Shown here: positions 44,386-52,545 of the stretch, in pieces
Layout: the number at the start of each line of letters is the position of its first letter
Numbering within the stretch: position 1 is the first letter of the stretch
From: Bradyrhizobium sp. CB1650
Lineage (GTDB): Bacteria > Pseudomonadota > Alphaproteobacteria > Rhizobiales > Xanthobacteraceae
NCBI RefSeq assembly: GCF_029761915.1
Contig: NZ_CP121695.1
Span: 5,299,501-5,363,500, forward strand
Direction of reading: 5' to 3'
DNA length: 64,000 nucleotides
Made by a program: the position numbers and the translations under genes
Notes under the pieces: model-generated
Seen by the model: the letters and a program-made list of their open reading frames with translations, nothing else
Databases searched by the model: none
Told to the model about the DNA's origin: nothing

Positions 44386-44487
44386 CGGGACCCCGGCTTC
44401 ATTCGTGAGACGTGCCCTAATCTAGGCGAGCCGGCGAATGGCGCAAGGTCGAGCGACCAACACACAACTTCCCGTACCGAAGCCCTT

Positions 44488-44631
44488 TCACAATGGCCGT
44501 AACAAATGGCTCGTCGCGTAGACGATGTCGCGCTCTACGCGCTGCTCGATGAAGCGCTGGCCCGTGACGATCAGTGCTGCGGTGAAGACGAGCGCGATCA
44601 TCGCGGTCGCGAATTGACTGGTATCGTTCAT
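44488..44631 (-). CDS. Small membrane protein (47 aa), unknown
   Basis: A 47-codon frame starting MNDTSQFATAMIALVFTAAL with one hydrophobic segment at about 8-24, followed by an amphipathic basic part (RFIEQRVERDIVYATSH). The sequence has normal GC3-biased codons. The start has CGCGATGA as its context and no strong Shine-Dalgarno. It stands between the GST and DUF429 genes. No family is recognised. Confidence 0.45.
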   Translation of the reverse strand: MNDTSQFATAMIALVFTAALIVTGQRFIEQRVERDIVYATSHLLRPL

Positions 44632-44758
44632 CGCGAGGATTTCCGTCTTTTCAGTTCGCAACGAGAACGCGCGCAACCAGTCGCAGTTCCTGTCCACCTC
44701 GAAGAAAATTGCCGCTTTTTCCCGGTATATCTCGCCGTGGCTGCCGACACCGACGGGC

Positions 44759-45424
44759 TCAATAGTTGATCTCCATCCGCAGGCCGCGCGGATCGATCTC
44801 GCCACCATCGACACGCTCCGTGCTGTCGCGCGCCGCGACCGCACAGGCGCAGGCGTCCATGAGGTCGTCGCAGCCGATGCCGGTGCCATGACGCAGCGTC
44901 AGCCATTTCGAGAGCTTTGTGAATCCCCGTCGCTCGAGGAGCGCGAGGCGCTGCTCCCGGCCGCGCGCCGACGTCTTCCGGTCGAGCCTGATGCGGCCGG
45001 CGAGATTCCAGAAGATCAATTCCGGATGCGCCTCGCCGACTGTCGCTTGCCGCGCGGGCGTCATGATATCGTCGATCTCCCTGATCTTGTCGCGGATATT
45101 CCAGAGTTGAGCCGACACGCCCCTGCCCCTGCCTTCGTGCTGCCAGTAGTGCCGGTTGGCCGAAGCCATGTCGGGAAACGCCCAGAGGTTCCGACGCGCG
45201 CCGAGGAATACGGCGGCGCCGACCAGCGCGCGGGCACGCAAGTCGCAGATGCGATAGCCCGCGGTTTTCAAGCCGATCGGCATGTCGATCATCGCCCTCG
45301 CATGCGGCATTGCGAGCAACCGGGTCAGACCCGGCGCGTAATCGAAGCCGTGATCGCGGTTCTCGTCGATCCAGGCCGCGACCCAGCCGAAGCGAAATCC
45401 ATCGAGGCCGAGATAGGTTGGCAC
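44759..45424 (-). CDS. DUF429 domain protein, RNase H-like fold
   Basis: This 221-residue protein begins YLGLDGFRFGWVAAW, the first strand of the DUF429 RNase H-like fold with its conserved Asp, and contains ARAMIDMPIGL, EAHPELIFWNLAG and DDLMDACACAVAA, the last two with the conserved acidic residues. The family is predicted to be nucleolytic but its function is not established. The start is GTG at 45424. It lies downstream of the serine hydrolase on the same strand, 122 bp apart. Confidence 0.82.
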   Translation of the reverse strand: MPTYLGLDGFRFGWVAAWIDENRDHGFDYAPGLTRLLAMPHARAMIDMPIGLKTAGYRICDLRARALVGAAVFLGARRNLWAFPDMASANRHYWQHEGRGRGVSAQLWNIRDKIREIDDIMTPARQATVGEAHPELIFWNLAGRIRLDRKTSARGREQRLALLERRGFTKLSKWLTLRHGTGIGCDDLMDACACAVAARDSTERVDGGEIDPRGLRMEINY

Positions 45425-45546
45425 GTTCCTGATCGCCGATGCTCGTTCGTCTATCCCGTCCCTTCGCCACGGTGTCGCTCGAACAGGCGCTGCGCGAGCC
45501 GCGCTTGGGCGAAACGGTTTCGCAACATCAGGTAATCATTTCGAGA

Positions 45547-46731
45547 TCAGCCTCCGACCGCCTGGTAAGCCAGACGTTTGAACTCGAAGAAGAAGGGATT
45601 CCAGAAGCCCATGTAGCGCTGGGTCATAAGAACGCCCGCGGTATTGGCCTCTGGGCAGATCCACCAATGGGTGCCGGCAAGGCCGCCCCACTGAAATTCT
45701 CCGGTCGAATTTGCGGGATCAAAGGGCGACGGTGCGAAGGTGACGGCGCCGCCAAGGCCAAATCCCTTGCCGGGGATCGGCCCGAGATTGGCGAAGCGGA
45801 TGGTCTGGCCTAACGGCAATTGGTTCGTCATCATCTGCCGCAGCGTCCCGGGCTTGAGAAGCGCGTCCGACCCGGGCAGCAGCGCGCGCACCAGCGCCAG
45901 CATGTCCGGCAGGGTCGAGACCAGGCCGCCGCCACCGGACAGCCGCGGGAGCGGCCGTCGATACGCTTGCGGATAGGGCAGATTGTCGGCGCGTGTGAGG
46001 CCGGGCTTCGTCGGGTCGAGCACGTCGGCGCCGTTATAGAGAGCAACCAGCCTGCCCTGCTCCGCCTCAGGTACATGGAAGCCGGTATCGGCCATGCCGA
46101 GCGGATCGAAAATCCGCGCCTTGAGGACGACGTCGAGCGCTTTGCCGGAGACGACCTCCACCACACGGCCGAGCACGTCGGTGGCGACCGAATATTCCCA
46201 GGCCGTGCCCGGATGATAGGACAGCGGCAGATCGGCGAGCTTGTCGATCATGTCGGAGAGCGGCGTCAGCGGATTGAGCACGCGCGCCTCGTTGTAGCCC
46301 TTGAACAGCACCGTGCCCGGATCGAAGATGCCGTAGCTCAGGCCGGAGGTGTGGGTCAGGAGCTGACGGATCGTGATCGGGCTTCGCGCCGGCTCGACAT
46401 CGGCGAGGCTCGCCGCGCCCAGCTTCAGCACCTTTCGATTGCCGAGCTGCGGCAGGACTTTTTCGACGACGTCGTCAAGTCCGATGCGACCCTCCTCCAT
46501 CAGTAGCATCACCGCGCAGGTGACGAAAATCTTGGTGTTGGAGAAAGCACGGAAGATGTGGTCCGGGCGCAGCGCGACGTTGGCCTCGCGGTCGGCAAAG
46601 CCGACGCATTGCTGATCGACGACATCGCTCCCGCGCAGCACGGCCCAGGACACGCCGGGGATGATCTCCTGATCGACATGACGCTGCATCGCCGTCCGCA
46701 CGGCGGAAAAATCGCTGACCCTGGCGTCCAT
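45547..46731 (-). CDS. Serine hydrolase, class C beta-lactamase/esterase family
   Basis: This 394-residue protein has the catalytic SxxK motif at Ser64-Lys67 (FSNTK), the YSV motif in WEYSVATD as the Tyr-Ser-Asn-type general base, and a C-terminal GGLAGTHWW region replacing HxG. No signal peptide is seen, so it is probably cytoplasmic and more likely an esterase-type EstB/PBP-like hydrolase than a drug-resistance beta-lactamase. It is preceded on the same strand by the GNAT gene. Confidence 0.88.
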   Translation of the reverse strand: MDARVSDFSAVRTAMQRHVDQEIIPGVSWAVLRGSDVVDQQCVGFADREANVALRPDHIFRAFSNTKIFVTCAVMLLMEEGRIGLDDVVEKVLPQLGNRKVLKLGAASLADVEPARSPITIRQLLTHTSGLSYGIFDPGTVLFKGYNEARVLNPLTPLSDMIDKLADLPLSYHPGTAWEYSVATDVLGRVVEVVSGKALDVVLKARIFDPLGMADTGFHVPEAEQGRLVALYNGADVLDPTKPGLTRADNLPYPQAYRRPLPRLSGGGGLVSTLPDMLALVRALLPGSDALLKPGTLRQMMTNQLPLGQTIRFANLGPIPGKGFGLGGAVTFAPSPFDPANSTGEFQWGGLAGTHWWICPEANTAGVLMTQRYMGFWNPFFFEFKRLAYQAVGG

Positions 46732-46824
46732 CCGTTACTGCCTCCCCGATGTGGTTGCGATCGATATAGCGCGAATTTGCCGGATATGAAGGCCCGCCGG
46801 CGGCCGAACGACGATCTGCGACGT

Positions 46825-47517
46825 TCACGCCTGCTTCATCAGCGCGGTAACGTGCAGGCGACGCCGAATCCGCATCCCCTGCCTCTGGTACAGTGCGATG
46901 GCCGATGCGTTGTTGGAGAAGACATGCAGGAACGGAATTTCGCCGCGCGCCTCGATCTGACGCGCGATGGCCCCGAGCAGCGCCTGCGCGTAGCCCCGTC
47001 CGCGATGAGCAGGATGCACGCAGATCGCGGTCATCTCGGTGAAATTGCCCGGCTTCATCCGCTCTCCGGCCATCGCCACCAGTTCGCTGCCGACACGGAT
47101 GCCGAAGAACGTGCCGAGTTGGTGCGTACGCAGCGCGAACGGACCCGGCTTCGTCAACGCGATCAGCGCCATCATCGCGGGGACGTCGGCCGCACCGAGC
47201 GTGATGATTTCAGCGTCCCGAAGCGCGCCATCGGCGGGCGATCCGATCATCTGCTCGCCGGTCTCGGCGAGCACGACCTTGAAGCTCGCGGGAATTTCGA
47301 CGGGTTCCGGCGTAAACAGCACGGCGACCTGCGATCCTGAGAGGAGATGACCGAGCGCGGCGAAGCTCGCCTCGGACATGTCGACCATGTCGGCAAAGGG
47401 CGTCATATCGACGGGAAAGCGTCGTGCCCGCGGGCCGCCTTCCGCCAGATGTTTCTGGTTCGTTGTCAGCGCGCTCCAGATCGGCCGATCCAGCAGCGCC
47501 CAATCGCTGTCGGACAC
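46825..47517 (-). CDS. GNAT-family N-acetyltransferase
   Basis: This 230-residue protein has a C-terminal GNAT fold: MTAICVHPAHRGRGYAQALL carries the acetyl-CoA pyrophosphate motif RGRGYA, and the following VFSNNASAIALYQRQGMR is motif B. The N-terminal half (~100 residues) resembles another GNAT-like lobe of the FR47 type. The substrate is unknown. The start is GTG at 47517, 6 bp after the Lin0512 gene, so the pair is co-transcribed. Confidence 0.88.
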   Translation of the reverse strand: MSDSDWALLDRPIWSALTTNQKHLAEGGPRARRFPVDMTPFADMVDMSEASFAALGHLLSGSQVAVLFTPEPVEIPASFKVVLAETGEQMIGSPADGALRDAEIITLGAADVPAMMALIALTKPGPFALRTHQLGTFFGIRVGSELVAMAGERMKPGNFTEMTAICVHPAHRGRGYAQALLGAIARQIEARGEIPFLHVFSNNASAIALYQRQGMRIRRRLHVTALMKQA

Positions 47518-47523
47518 CGGACC

Positions 47524-47877
47524 CTAGTCCTTGTCGAAGCTGACGATGACGGCGGCATTGGCGATGAGGATGGGGTCGTTGCCCTGTTCAGGGGCCGAGG
47601 GAATCTCCAATCCGCCCATTACCGCGTTGACGGTCACCGTGCCGTAGGGCAACTCCTTGGCGACGGCTTCCTTGTCGACGGCTTCGGGATTGGGCACGGC
47701 GATCGTCACGTCGACGAACATGTCGTTCGCGGTCTTGCCGAGCATCCGGAAGAAGCCGAGGCTCGAATGCCTGATCGCATCCGAGACGGCGCGCTTGGCC
47801 GCCTTGGTCGCGTCCTTGCCGTGGACGTCGACGCCCATGCCCATCTCGGTGACGCAGCGAACGCGGGTCATTTCCAT
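47524..47877 (-). CDS. Lin0512 family protein
   Basis: This 117-residue protein matches the Lin0512 family layout, with GMGVDVHGKDATKAAKRAVSDAI, ANDMFVDVTIAVPNPEAVD and the GGLEIPSAPEQGNDPILIANAAV segment. No biochemical role is known for the family. It starts at ATG 47877 (or 47871) and is followed 6 bp later by the GNAT gene; upstream, 16 bp away on the same strand, is the CLC channel gene. Confidence 0.85.
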   Translation of the reverse strand: MEMTRVRCVTEMGMGVDVHGKDATKAAKRAVSDAIRHSSLGFFRMLGKTANDMFVDVTIAVPNPEAVDKEAVAKELPYGTVTVNAVMGGLEIPSAPEQGNDPILIANAAVIVSFDKD

Positions 47878-47893
47878 TCCTGTGAGCTGGAGT

Positions 47894-49720
47894 TCAGAGG
47901 GGCTGACCTTCCGCGATCCGCGCCTCCGGCACAAGCGTCTTTTCGCGCAGGAAATATGCGCTACGGTCTTCCTCCTGCGCGTTCACGACCGCGCGAATTC
48001 GCAGGAGATCCTTGCGCGCGACCAGACCCACCACTCGATGGCTGGCGCGGTCGACCACCGGCAGGCGCCCGAGATCGGAGGCGACCATGAGATCGGCGAC
48101 CCGCCCCAGCACGTCGTCGGGATGCGCCACCACGGCCGAGGTATCCGAGACGACGTCATCGAGCGTCGCGGCCTGGTGATCGCCCTCCGTACGCCAGCGC
48201 AGCACGTCGGCGCGGGTGACCATTCCGGTGAGCCGCCCATCGGCGGTGACGACGGGATAGGACTTGTGACGCCGCTCCTCCGAGGTGAAGAAGGCGACCG
48301 CTACGTCGATGGGCATGTCGACCGGAAGCGTGTCGACGTTCTTCACCATGACGTCGGCGGCTCGCAGCAGCTCGAACGGATCGATCGAATATTCGCGCGT
48401 GATGTGCTGGCCGCGGCGCGCGATCTTCTCGGTAAGGATCGAGCGCTTCAGCAGCAGGACGGTGACGGCGTGCGCGGCTCCCGTCGCCGCCAGCAGCGGC
48501 AGCAGCATGTCGATGTTGCCGGTCAGCTCGATTGCGAACATCACGCCGGTGAGCGGCGAACGCATCGTGCCGCCCATCATCGCGGCCATGCCGACCAGCG
48601 CCCAGAACGAGGCGCCACCGGGCAGGATCAGCCCCTCCATCCAGCCGGCCGTGCCGCCAAGGATGAGCAGCGGCGCCAACACGCCGCCCGAGGTGCCCGA
48701 GGCCAGCGCGACGATCCAGATCGCGGACTTGACCAGCAACAGCCGGATCGCCTCGTCGCGCACCATGTGGCCGGACAACAGATCGGCGATGACGTCGTAG
48801 CCGACGCCAAGCGCGCGCGGATCGATGAGACCGCCCAGACCGACGACCAGGCCGCCCAGCATCGGCCACCACATCCAGTGCAGCGGCACGTGGTCGAACA
48901 GATCCTCGGCCGCATAGAGCAGCCGCGTCATTAGTCCGGATTGCAGGCCGGCGACGACGCCGACGCCGATCGCAGCCGCCAGTCCCCACCAGGGCAGGTC
49001 CGGCCGCTCCGCCAACGAAAACAGCGGTCCTGTCCCGAAGAGCAGCGGACGCCACGCCGCCGAGATCACGGCGCCTGTCACCACAGGCAGGAAGCTGCGC
49101 GGCTTCCATTCGAACAGCAGCAGTTCGACCGCGAGCAGCACCGCAGCAATCGGCGTGCCGAAGATCGCGGTCATGCCGGCGGCCGCGCCTGCGACCAGCA
49201 GCGTCTTGCGCTCGGCCGCGGTGAGATGGAAGCACTGGGCGAAGATCGAGCCGATTGCGCCGCCGGTCATGATGATCGGCCCCTCGGCGCCGAACGGCCC
49301 ACCGCTTCCGATCGACACCGCCGAGGACAGCGGCTTCAGGATCGCCACCTTCGGCTGCATGCGGCTGCCGCCGATCAGAATCGCCTCGATCGCCTCGGGA
49401 ATGCCGTGCCCCCGGATCTTCTCCGAGCCGAAACGCGCCATCAGCCCGATCACGAGACCGCCGAGTGCGGGCGCCAGTACCATCCAGATCCCCGGATGGG
49501 CATTTGCAAGCGCGACGTTCTCGGTGCTGACGCGGCTGAACCAGACCAGGTTCGTGACCAGCGCGATCAGCTTCGACAGCACCCATGCCGCCCCGGCCCC
49601 GAGGCTACCGACCAGCAGGGCCATCCCGATCAGGACCAGCACACGGCGGTCGGCGGTGAAGTCTCCGGGCTTGCCGCGATGACGCGGAAGCCCGCCGGTG
49701 ATGTCCAGGGTCTGGCGCAT
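47894..49720 (-). CDS. CLC-family chloride channel/transporter with C-terminal CBS pair
   Basis: This 608-residue membrane protein has about ten or more helices with the CLC selectivity motifs GSGGPFGAEGP, then GTPIAAVLLAVELL and SGTSGGVLAPLLILGG. The gating glutamate is present (FGAEGP), but the usual K/R before E in GKEGP is Ala. Two CBS domains follow (about residues 455-575), likely binding nucleotides. ATG at 49720 is taken because the open extension to 49756 runs into a palindrome. It leads a minus-strand run with Lin0512 and GNAT. Confidence 0.92.
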   Translation of the reverse strand: MRQTLDITGGLPRHRGKPGDFTADRRVLVLIGMALLVGSLGAGAAWVLSKLIALVTNLVWFSRVSTENVALANAHPGIWMVLAPALGGLVIGLMARFGSEKIRGHGIPEAIEAILIGGSRMQPKVAILKPLSSAVSIGSGGPFGAEGPIIMTGGAIGSIFAQCFHLTAAERKTLLVAGAAAGMTAIFGTPIAAVLLAVELLLFEWKPRSFLPVVTGAVISAAWRPLLFGTGPLFSLAERPDLPWWGLAAAIGVGVVAGLQSGLMTRLLYAAEDLFDHVPLHWMWWPMLGGLVVGLGGLIDPRALGVGYDVIADLLSGHMVRDEAIRLLLVKSAIWIVALASGTSGGVLAPLLILGGTAGWMEGLILPGGASFWALVGMAAMMGGTMRSPLTGVMFAIELTGNIDMLLPLLAATGAAHAVTVLLLKRSILTEKIARRGQHITREYSIDPFELLRAADVMVKNVDTLPVDMPIDVAVAFFTSEERRHKSYPVVTADGRLTGMVTRADVLRWRTEGDHQAATLDDVVSDTSAVVAHPDDVLGRVADLMVASDLGRLPVVDRASHRVVGLVARKDLLRIRAVVNAQEEDRSAYFLREKTLVPEARIAEGQPL

Positions 49721-49755
49721 GTCTGCTCTTGTCGGGAGGATTCTCGCGCCTGCCA

Positions 49756-49776
49756 ATATATCGTGACACGATATAT
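49756..49776. promoter_or_regulatory. Perfect 21-bp palindrome upstream of the CLC gene
   Basis: ATATATCGTG-A-CACGATATAT is a perfect inverted repeat with 10-bp arms and one central base. It lies 36 bp upstream of the CLC start codon, in the promoter position. An AT-rich palindrome of this kind suits a GntR- or PadR-type repressor; no such regulator is adjacent, so the binder is unknown. Confidence 0.6.
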
Positions 49777-49823
49777 ATCAAGGAATGGCTGGTATGATCC
49801 TCCGGAGTGAACAGGCCACCGCG

Positions 49824-51479
49824 CTACCTGTCCCGGGCCCGCAGCTCGTCGACCAGCACCCGCACGTTCTCGGAATAGTCGATCGGGATGGAAATCAGGT
49901 GCACGCCGCCGTCCTTGAATGCGGCATCGAGCGTCGGCACGAAGCTGTCGATGCTCGCGATCCGGTGCCCTTTGGCGCCATAGGCTTTGGCGTACATGAC
50001 GAAGTCGGGATTGCCAAAGGTCATGCCGAAATCCGCAAAGTGATCGACGGCCTGCTTCCAGCGGATCATGCCGTAGGCGTTGTCCTCCAGCACCAGCACG
50101 ACCAGGTTGAGCTTGAGGCGGACGGCGGTCTCCATCTCCTGGCTGTTCATCATGAAACCGCCGTCGCCGGCGACTGCAAGCACCCGGCGGTCGGGATAGA
50201 GCATCGCGGCCATCATCGCCGACGGCAGGCCGGCCCCCATCGTCGCCAGCGCATTGTCGAGCAGCAGCGTGTTGGCGACGCGGGTGCGGTAGTTGCGCGC
50301 GAACCAGATCTTGTACATGCCGTTGTCGAGCGCGACGATGCCGTTCTCCGGCATCACTTGCCTGATGTCGTGTACGATCCGCTGCGGCGTCGGCGGCCAG
50401 CGCGGCTCGGTCGCGCGATCGGCGATGTGGCTGAGTATCTGTTCGCGCAATGGCAACAGCGCCGCCGCCTGCGGCAGCTTGCCCTCGACGCGGTCGGCGA
50501 GCAGCTCCAGGCTGGGGCCGACGTCGCCGACGACCTCCGCATCGGGAAAATAGACCTGCTCGACGCTCGCCGGCGTGTAGCTGACGTGAATGACCTTCGG
50601 GCCCGACGGCCCCATGATGAAGGGCGGCTTCTCGACGGGATCGTGGCCGATCGCGACGATCAGATCTGCCGCATCGATCGCGTCATGGACGTAGTCGCGC
50701 TCGGACAGCGCCGCAGTACCCATATAGAGATTGGTGCCGCCGGGCACCGTGCCCTTCCCCATCTGGGTGGTGAAGAACGGGATGCCGGTCCGGCGCACGA
50801 AATTCGCAATGCCATGGGTCGACCGCGGCCGGCTGGTTGCCGCCCCCATCATCACCAGCGGGTGTTTCGCGGCCAGAATCATCTCTGCGGCGCGGTCAAG
50901 TGCGGCACGATGGGCAACTGGGATTTCGATCGGATGAACCGGGATCACCGGCACGGAGGCCACCTCCTCGCCGGCGACGTCCTCGGGCAATTCGAGATGC
51001 ACCGGTCCCGGCCGCTCCTCCATCGCCGCGCGGAAGGCATCGCGCACCACGGTCGGTATGCTGGAAGCACTGACGATCTGCCGCGACAGTTTCGTCAGCG
51101 GCTTCATGGTTGCGACCACGTCGACGATCTGGAAACGCGCCTGACGGCTGCTCATGATCGCCTTCTGGCCGGTGATCAAAATCATCGGCATAGCGCCGAG
51201 ATGTGCATAGGCAGCTCCTGTGGACAGGTTGAGCGCTCCCGGTCCGAGCGTCGAGAGGCAAACGCCCGGCTTGCCGGTCAGCCGGCCATGGGTTGCGGCC
51301 ATGAAGGCGGCGGCCTGCTCATGCCGGGTCAGGATCAGCTCGATCCTGGAGTTGCGCAGCGATTCCACCAGATCGAGATTTTCTTCGCCGGGCACGCCGA
51401 AGATGCGGTCGACGCCCTCATTCTCCAGCGCCGCGACAAGCAGATCCGATCCCTTCACCTTGCGCGCCTGCCCGCTCAT
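49824..51479 (-). CDS. Acetolactate synthase-like thiamine-diphosphate enzyme
   Basis: This 551-residue protein has the three domains of the POX/AHAS family. The catalytic Glu is in LTRHEQAAAFMA (residue ~53), the central domain contains VMMGAATSRPRST, and the ThDP/Mg motif runs AGDGGFMMNSQEMETA then LEDNAYGM. It resembles the catalytic subunit of acetolactate synthase (IlvB/AlsS type) rather than a decarboxylase. No small regulatory subunit gene follows, which favours a catabolic or orphan role. Stop at 49824; it is separated from the CLC gene by ~100 bp. Confidence 0.88.
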   Translation of the reverse strand: MSGQARKVKGSDLLVAALENEGVDRIFGVPGEENLDLVESLRNSRIELILTRHEQAAAFMAATHGRLTGKPGVCLSTLGPGALNLSTGAAYAHLGAMPMILITGQKAIMSSRQARFQIVDVVATMKPLTKLSRQIVSASSIPTVVRDAFRAAMEERPGPVHLELPEDVAGEEVASVPVIPVHPIEIPVAHRAALDRAAEMILAAKHPLVMMGAATSRPRSTHGIANFVRRTGIPFFTTQMGKGTVPGGTNLYMGTAALSERDYVHDAIDAADLIVAIGHDPVEKPPFIMGPSGPKVIHVSYTPASVEQVYFPDAEVVGDVGPSLELLADRVEGKLPQAAALLPLREQILSHIADRATEPRWPPTPQRIVHDIRQVMPENGIVALDNGMYKIWFARNYRTRVANTLLLDNALATMGAGLPSAMMAAMLYPDRRVLAVAGDGGFMMNSQEMETAVRLKLNLVVLVLEDNAYGMIRWKQAVDHFADFGMTFGNPDFVMYAKAYGAKGHRIASIDSFVPTLDAAFKDGGVHLISIPIDYSENVRVLVDELRARDR

Positions 51480-52075
51480 GTCGCCTCCCGTACTGTTTCG
51501 GCCCCGCGCTCAGCGGAAGCAGATGCATCGTAGCCGGCCGGGGCTCCGGCACAACTCACAAAGCGGCGCGCCTGGGGGACGAAGCTGCCTCAACGAAGTC
51601 GTCCTGGCAAAAGCCCGGCCCCATAACCACAGGCGGTCGCTGTGAGACACGATGGCGGCCACGGCGCACTTTCACAATACTTGTCGGGGTAACGGGTCCC
51701 AGGACGACGGCGGAGGATCGCGTACACAACTGCAACCTCGTCGTTGCGAGCGCAGCGAAGCAATCTAGGGTCTATCCGCGGCAGCAGTTTGGGTCGCTTC
51801 GCTGCGCTCGCCATGACGGAGCGCGGGTAGCAGAATCGCTCCTTCAATTCGCACTTCAACTCGCACGTCCAATTGCAGACACGCGAAGCACCCCTGGCGT
51901 GTTTTGCTCCACAAGCAGACATAAGGGATTGTAGCCTCGACGAGAGACCCGAGTTCCGCGCCCAAAAAATCAGCACCAAATGGCCTCATGTGAGTCCGCA
52001 ACTTTTCGCAGCGGACCGACTTCTTCGGCAGCGACTCTTCTGTCGCGGTCTCAAATGCCAACCAAAGGAGTACAC
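51480..52075. other. Long intergenic region before the type I secretion cassette
   Basis: About 600 bp without a convincing gene. It holds a palindromic repeat (51739-51818), two tandem 12-mers (TTCAATTCGCAC and TTCAACTCGCAC, 51843-51866), a hairpin with arms ACACGC/GCGTGT near 51879-51902 and the AAAGGAG ribosome-binding site of the gene at 52076. The promoter of the secretion cassette should lie here. Confidence 0.5.
51739..51818. repeat. Palindromic intergenic repeat, family A (copy 2)
   Basis: The perfect 16-bp arms GCGAGCGCAGCGAAGC (51746-51761) and their complement (51796-51811) match the core of the element at 11891-11969, with CGTCGT at one end and ATGACG at the other. The centre has diverged from copy 1. 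Confidence 0.75.
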
Positions 52076-52366
52076 ATGGCTCTTCTCGGAAACCTGCTCG
52101 GCACGGTCGATGGTCTGCTTGGAACAGCAACAGGCAGTGCCGATGCAGGTGGAAGTGCAACGGCCGGCGCCGGCGGCACGGTCGATCTGTCGCACACGCT
52201 CGATGTTGGAGCGCTGGTCGAAACCAACCCCAGCATTGACGTATCCGCGTCGGGCCTTGCGGGAACCGGCGGCATCGAAGCCGCGATCTCCGCGCCGACC
52301 GCCGTCGGCCTCAGTGCAGACGTCGGCCATCTCGATGTCGGTGGCCTCCTTCACGGCTTGGTCTGA
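52076..52366 (+). CDS. Small glycine-zipper protein, putative type I secretion substrate
   Basis: This 96-residue protein has no signal peptide. Residues 5-20 are MALLG-type Gly-spaced: GNLLGTVDGLLGTATG includes GxxxGxxxG (Gly5, Gly9, Gly13), then a Gly/Ala-rich run and a Val/Ala/Leu-rich remainder ending HLDVGGLLHGLV. RTX nonapeptides are absent. AAAGGAG lies 8 bases before ATG 52076. It stands directly upstream of an ABC exporter and HlyD-type adaptor, so it is a candidate secreted peptide; Cdz bacteriocins of Caulobacter, also Gly-zipper proteins exported by type I secretion, are the nearest analogy. Function is an inference. Confidence 0.75.
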   Translation: MALLGNLLGTVDGLLGTATGSADAGGSATAGAGGTVDLSHTLDVGALVETNPSIDVSASGLAGTGGIEAAISAPTAVGLSADVGHLDVGGLLHGLV

Positions 52367-52400
52367 GCCGGCAGTCCCCCCGTTTCACTGACAAAACCTT

Positions 52401-52425
52401 GGCGTGGGGCGGCAAGCCCCGCGCC
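52401..52425 (+). terminator. Stem-loop between the small substrate gene and the exporter gene
   Basis: Arms GGCGTGGGGC and GCCCCGCGCC pair over 10 bp with one T-G wobble and loop GGCAA. It lies 35 bp after the small gene's stop. No U-tract follows, so it is more likely a partial terminator or mRNA-stabilising hairpin that sets a high substrate-to-exporter ratio. Confidence 0.55.
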
Positions 52426-52545
52426 ATTCAATGCGTAATCTCGACAGCGTTTCCGCCGCCCTTCTGATCGGAACGCCCGAGGCGAGTGGTCAGACGGCCA
52501 GCCACGACAATCGGAACACACTTTTCATTTGCAAGGACGATTTGG

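Noticed and set aside
49824..51479. Assigning the TPP enzyme as ilvB of branched-chain synthesis
   Set aside because: No regulatory subunit gene (ilvH/ilvN) or ilvC follows, so only an acetolactate synthase-like call is justified.
51590..51979. Minus-strand 129-codon frame in the gap before the secretion cassette
   Set aside because: It crosses the palindromic repeat, has no domain and is probably noncoding.
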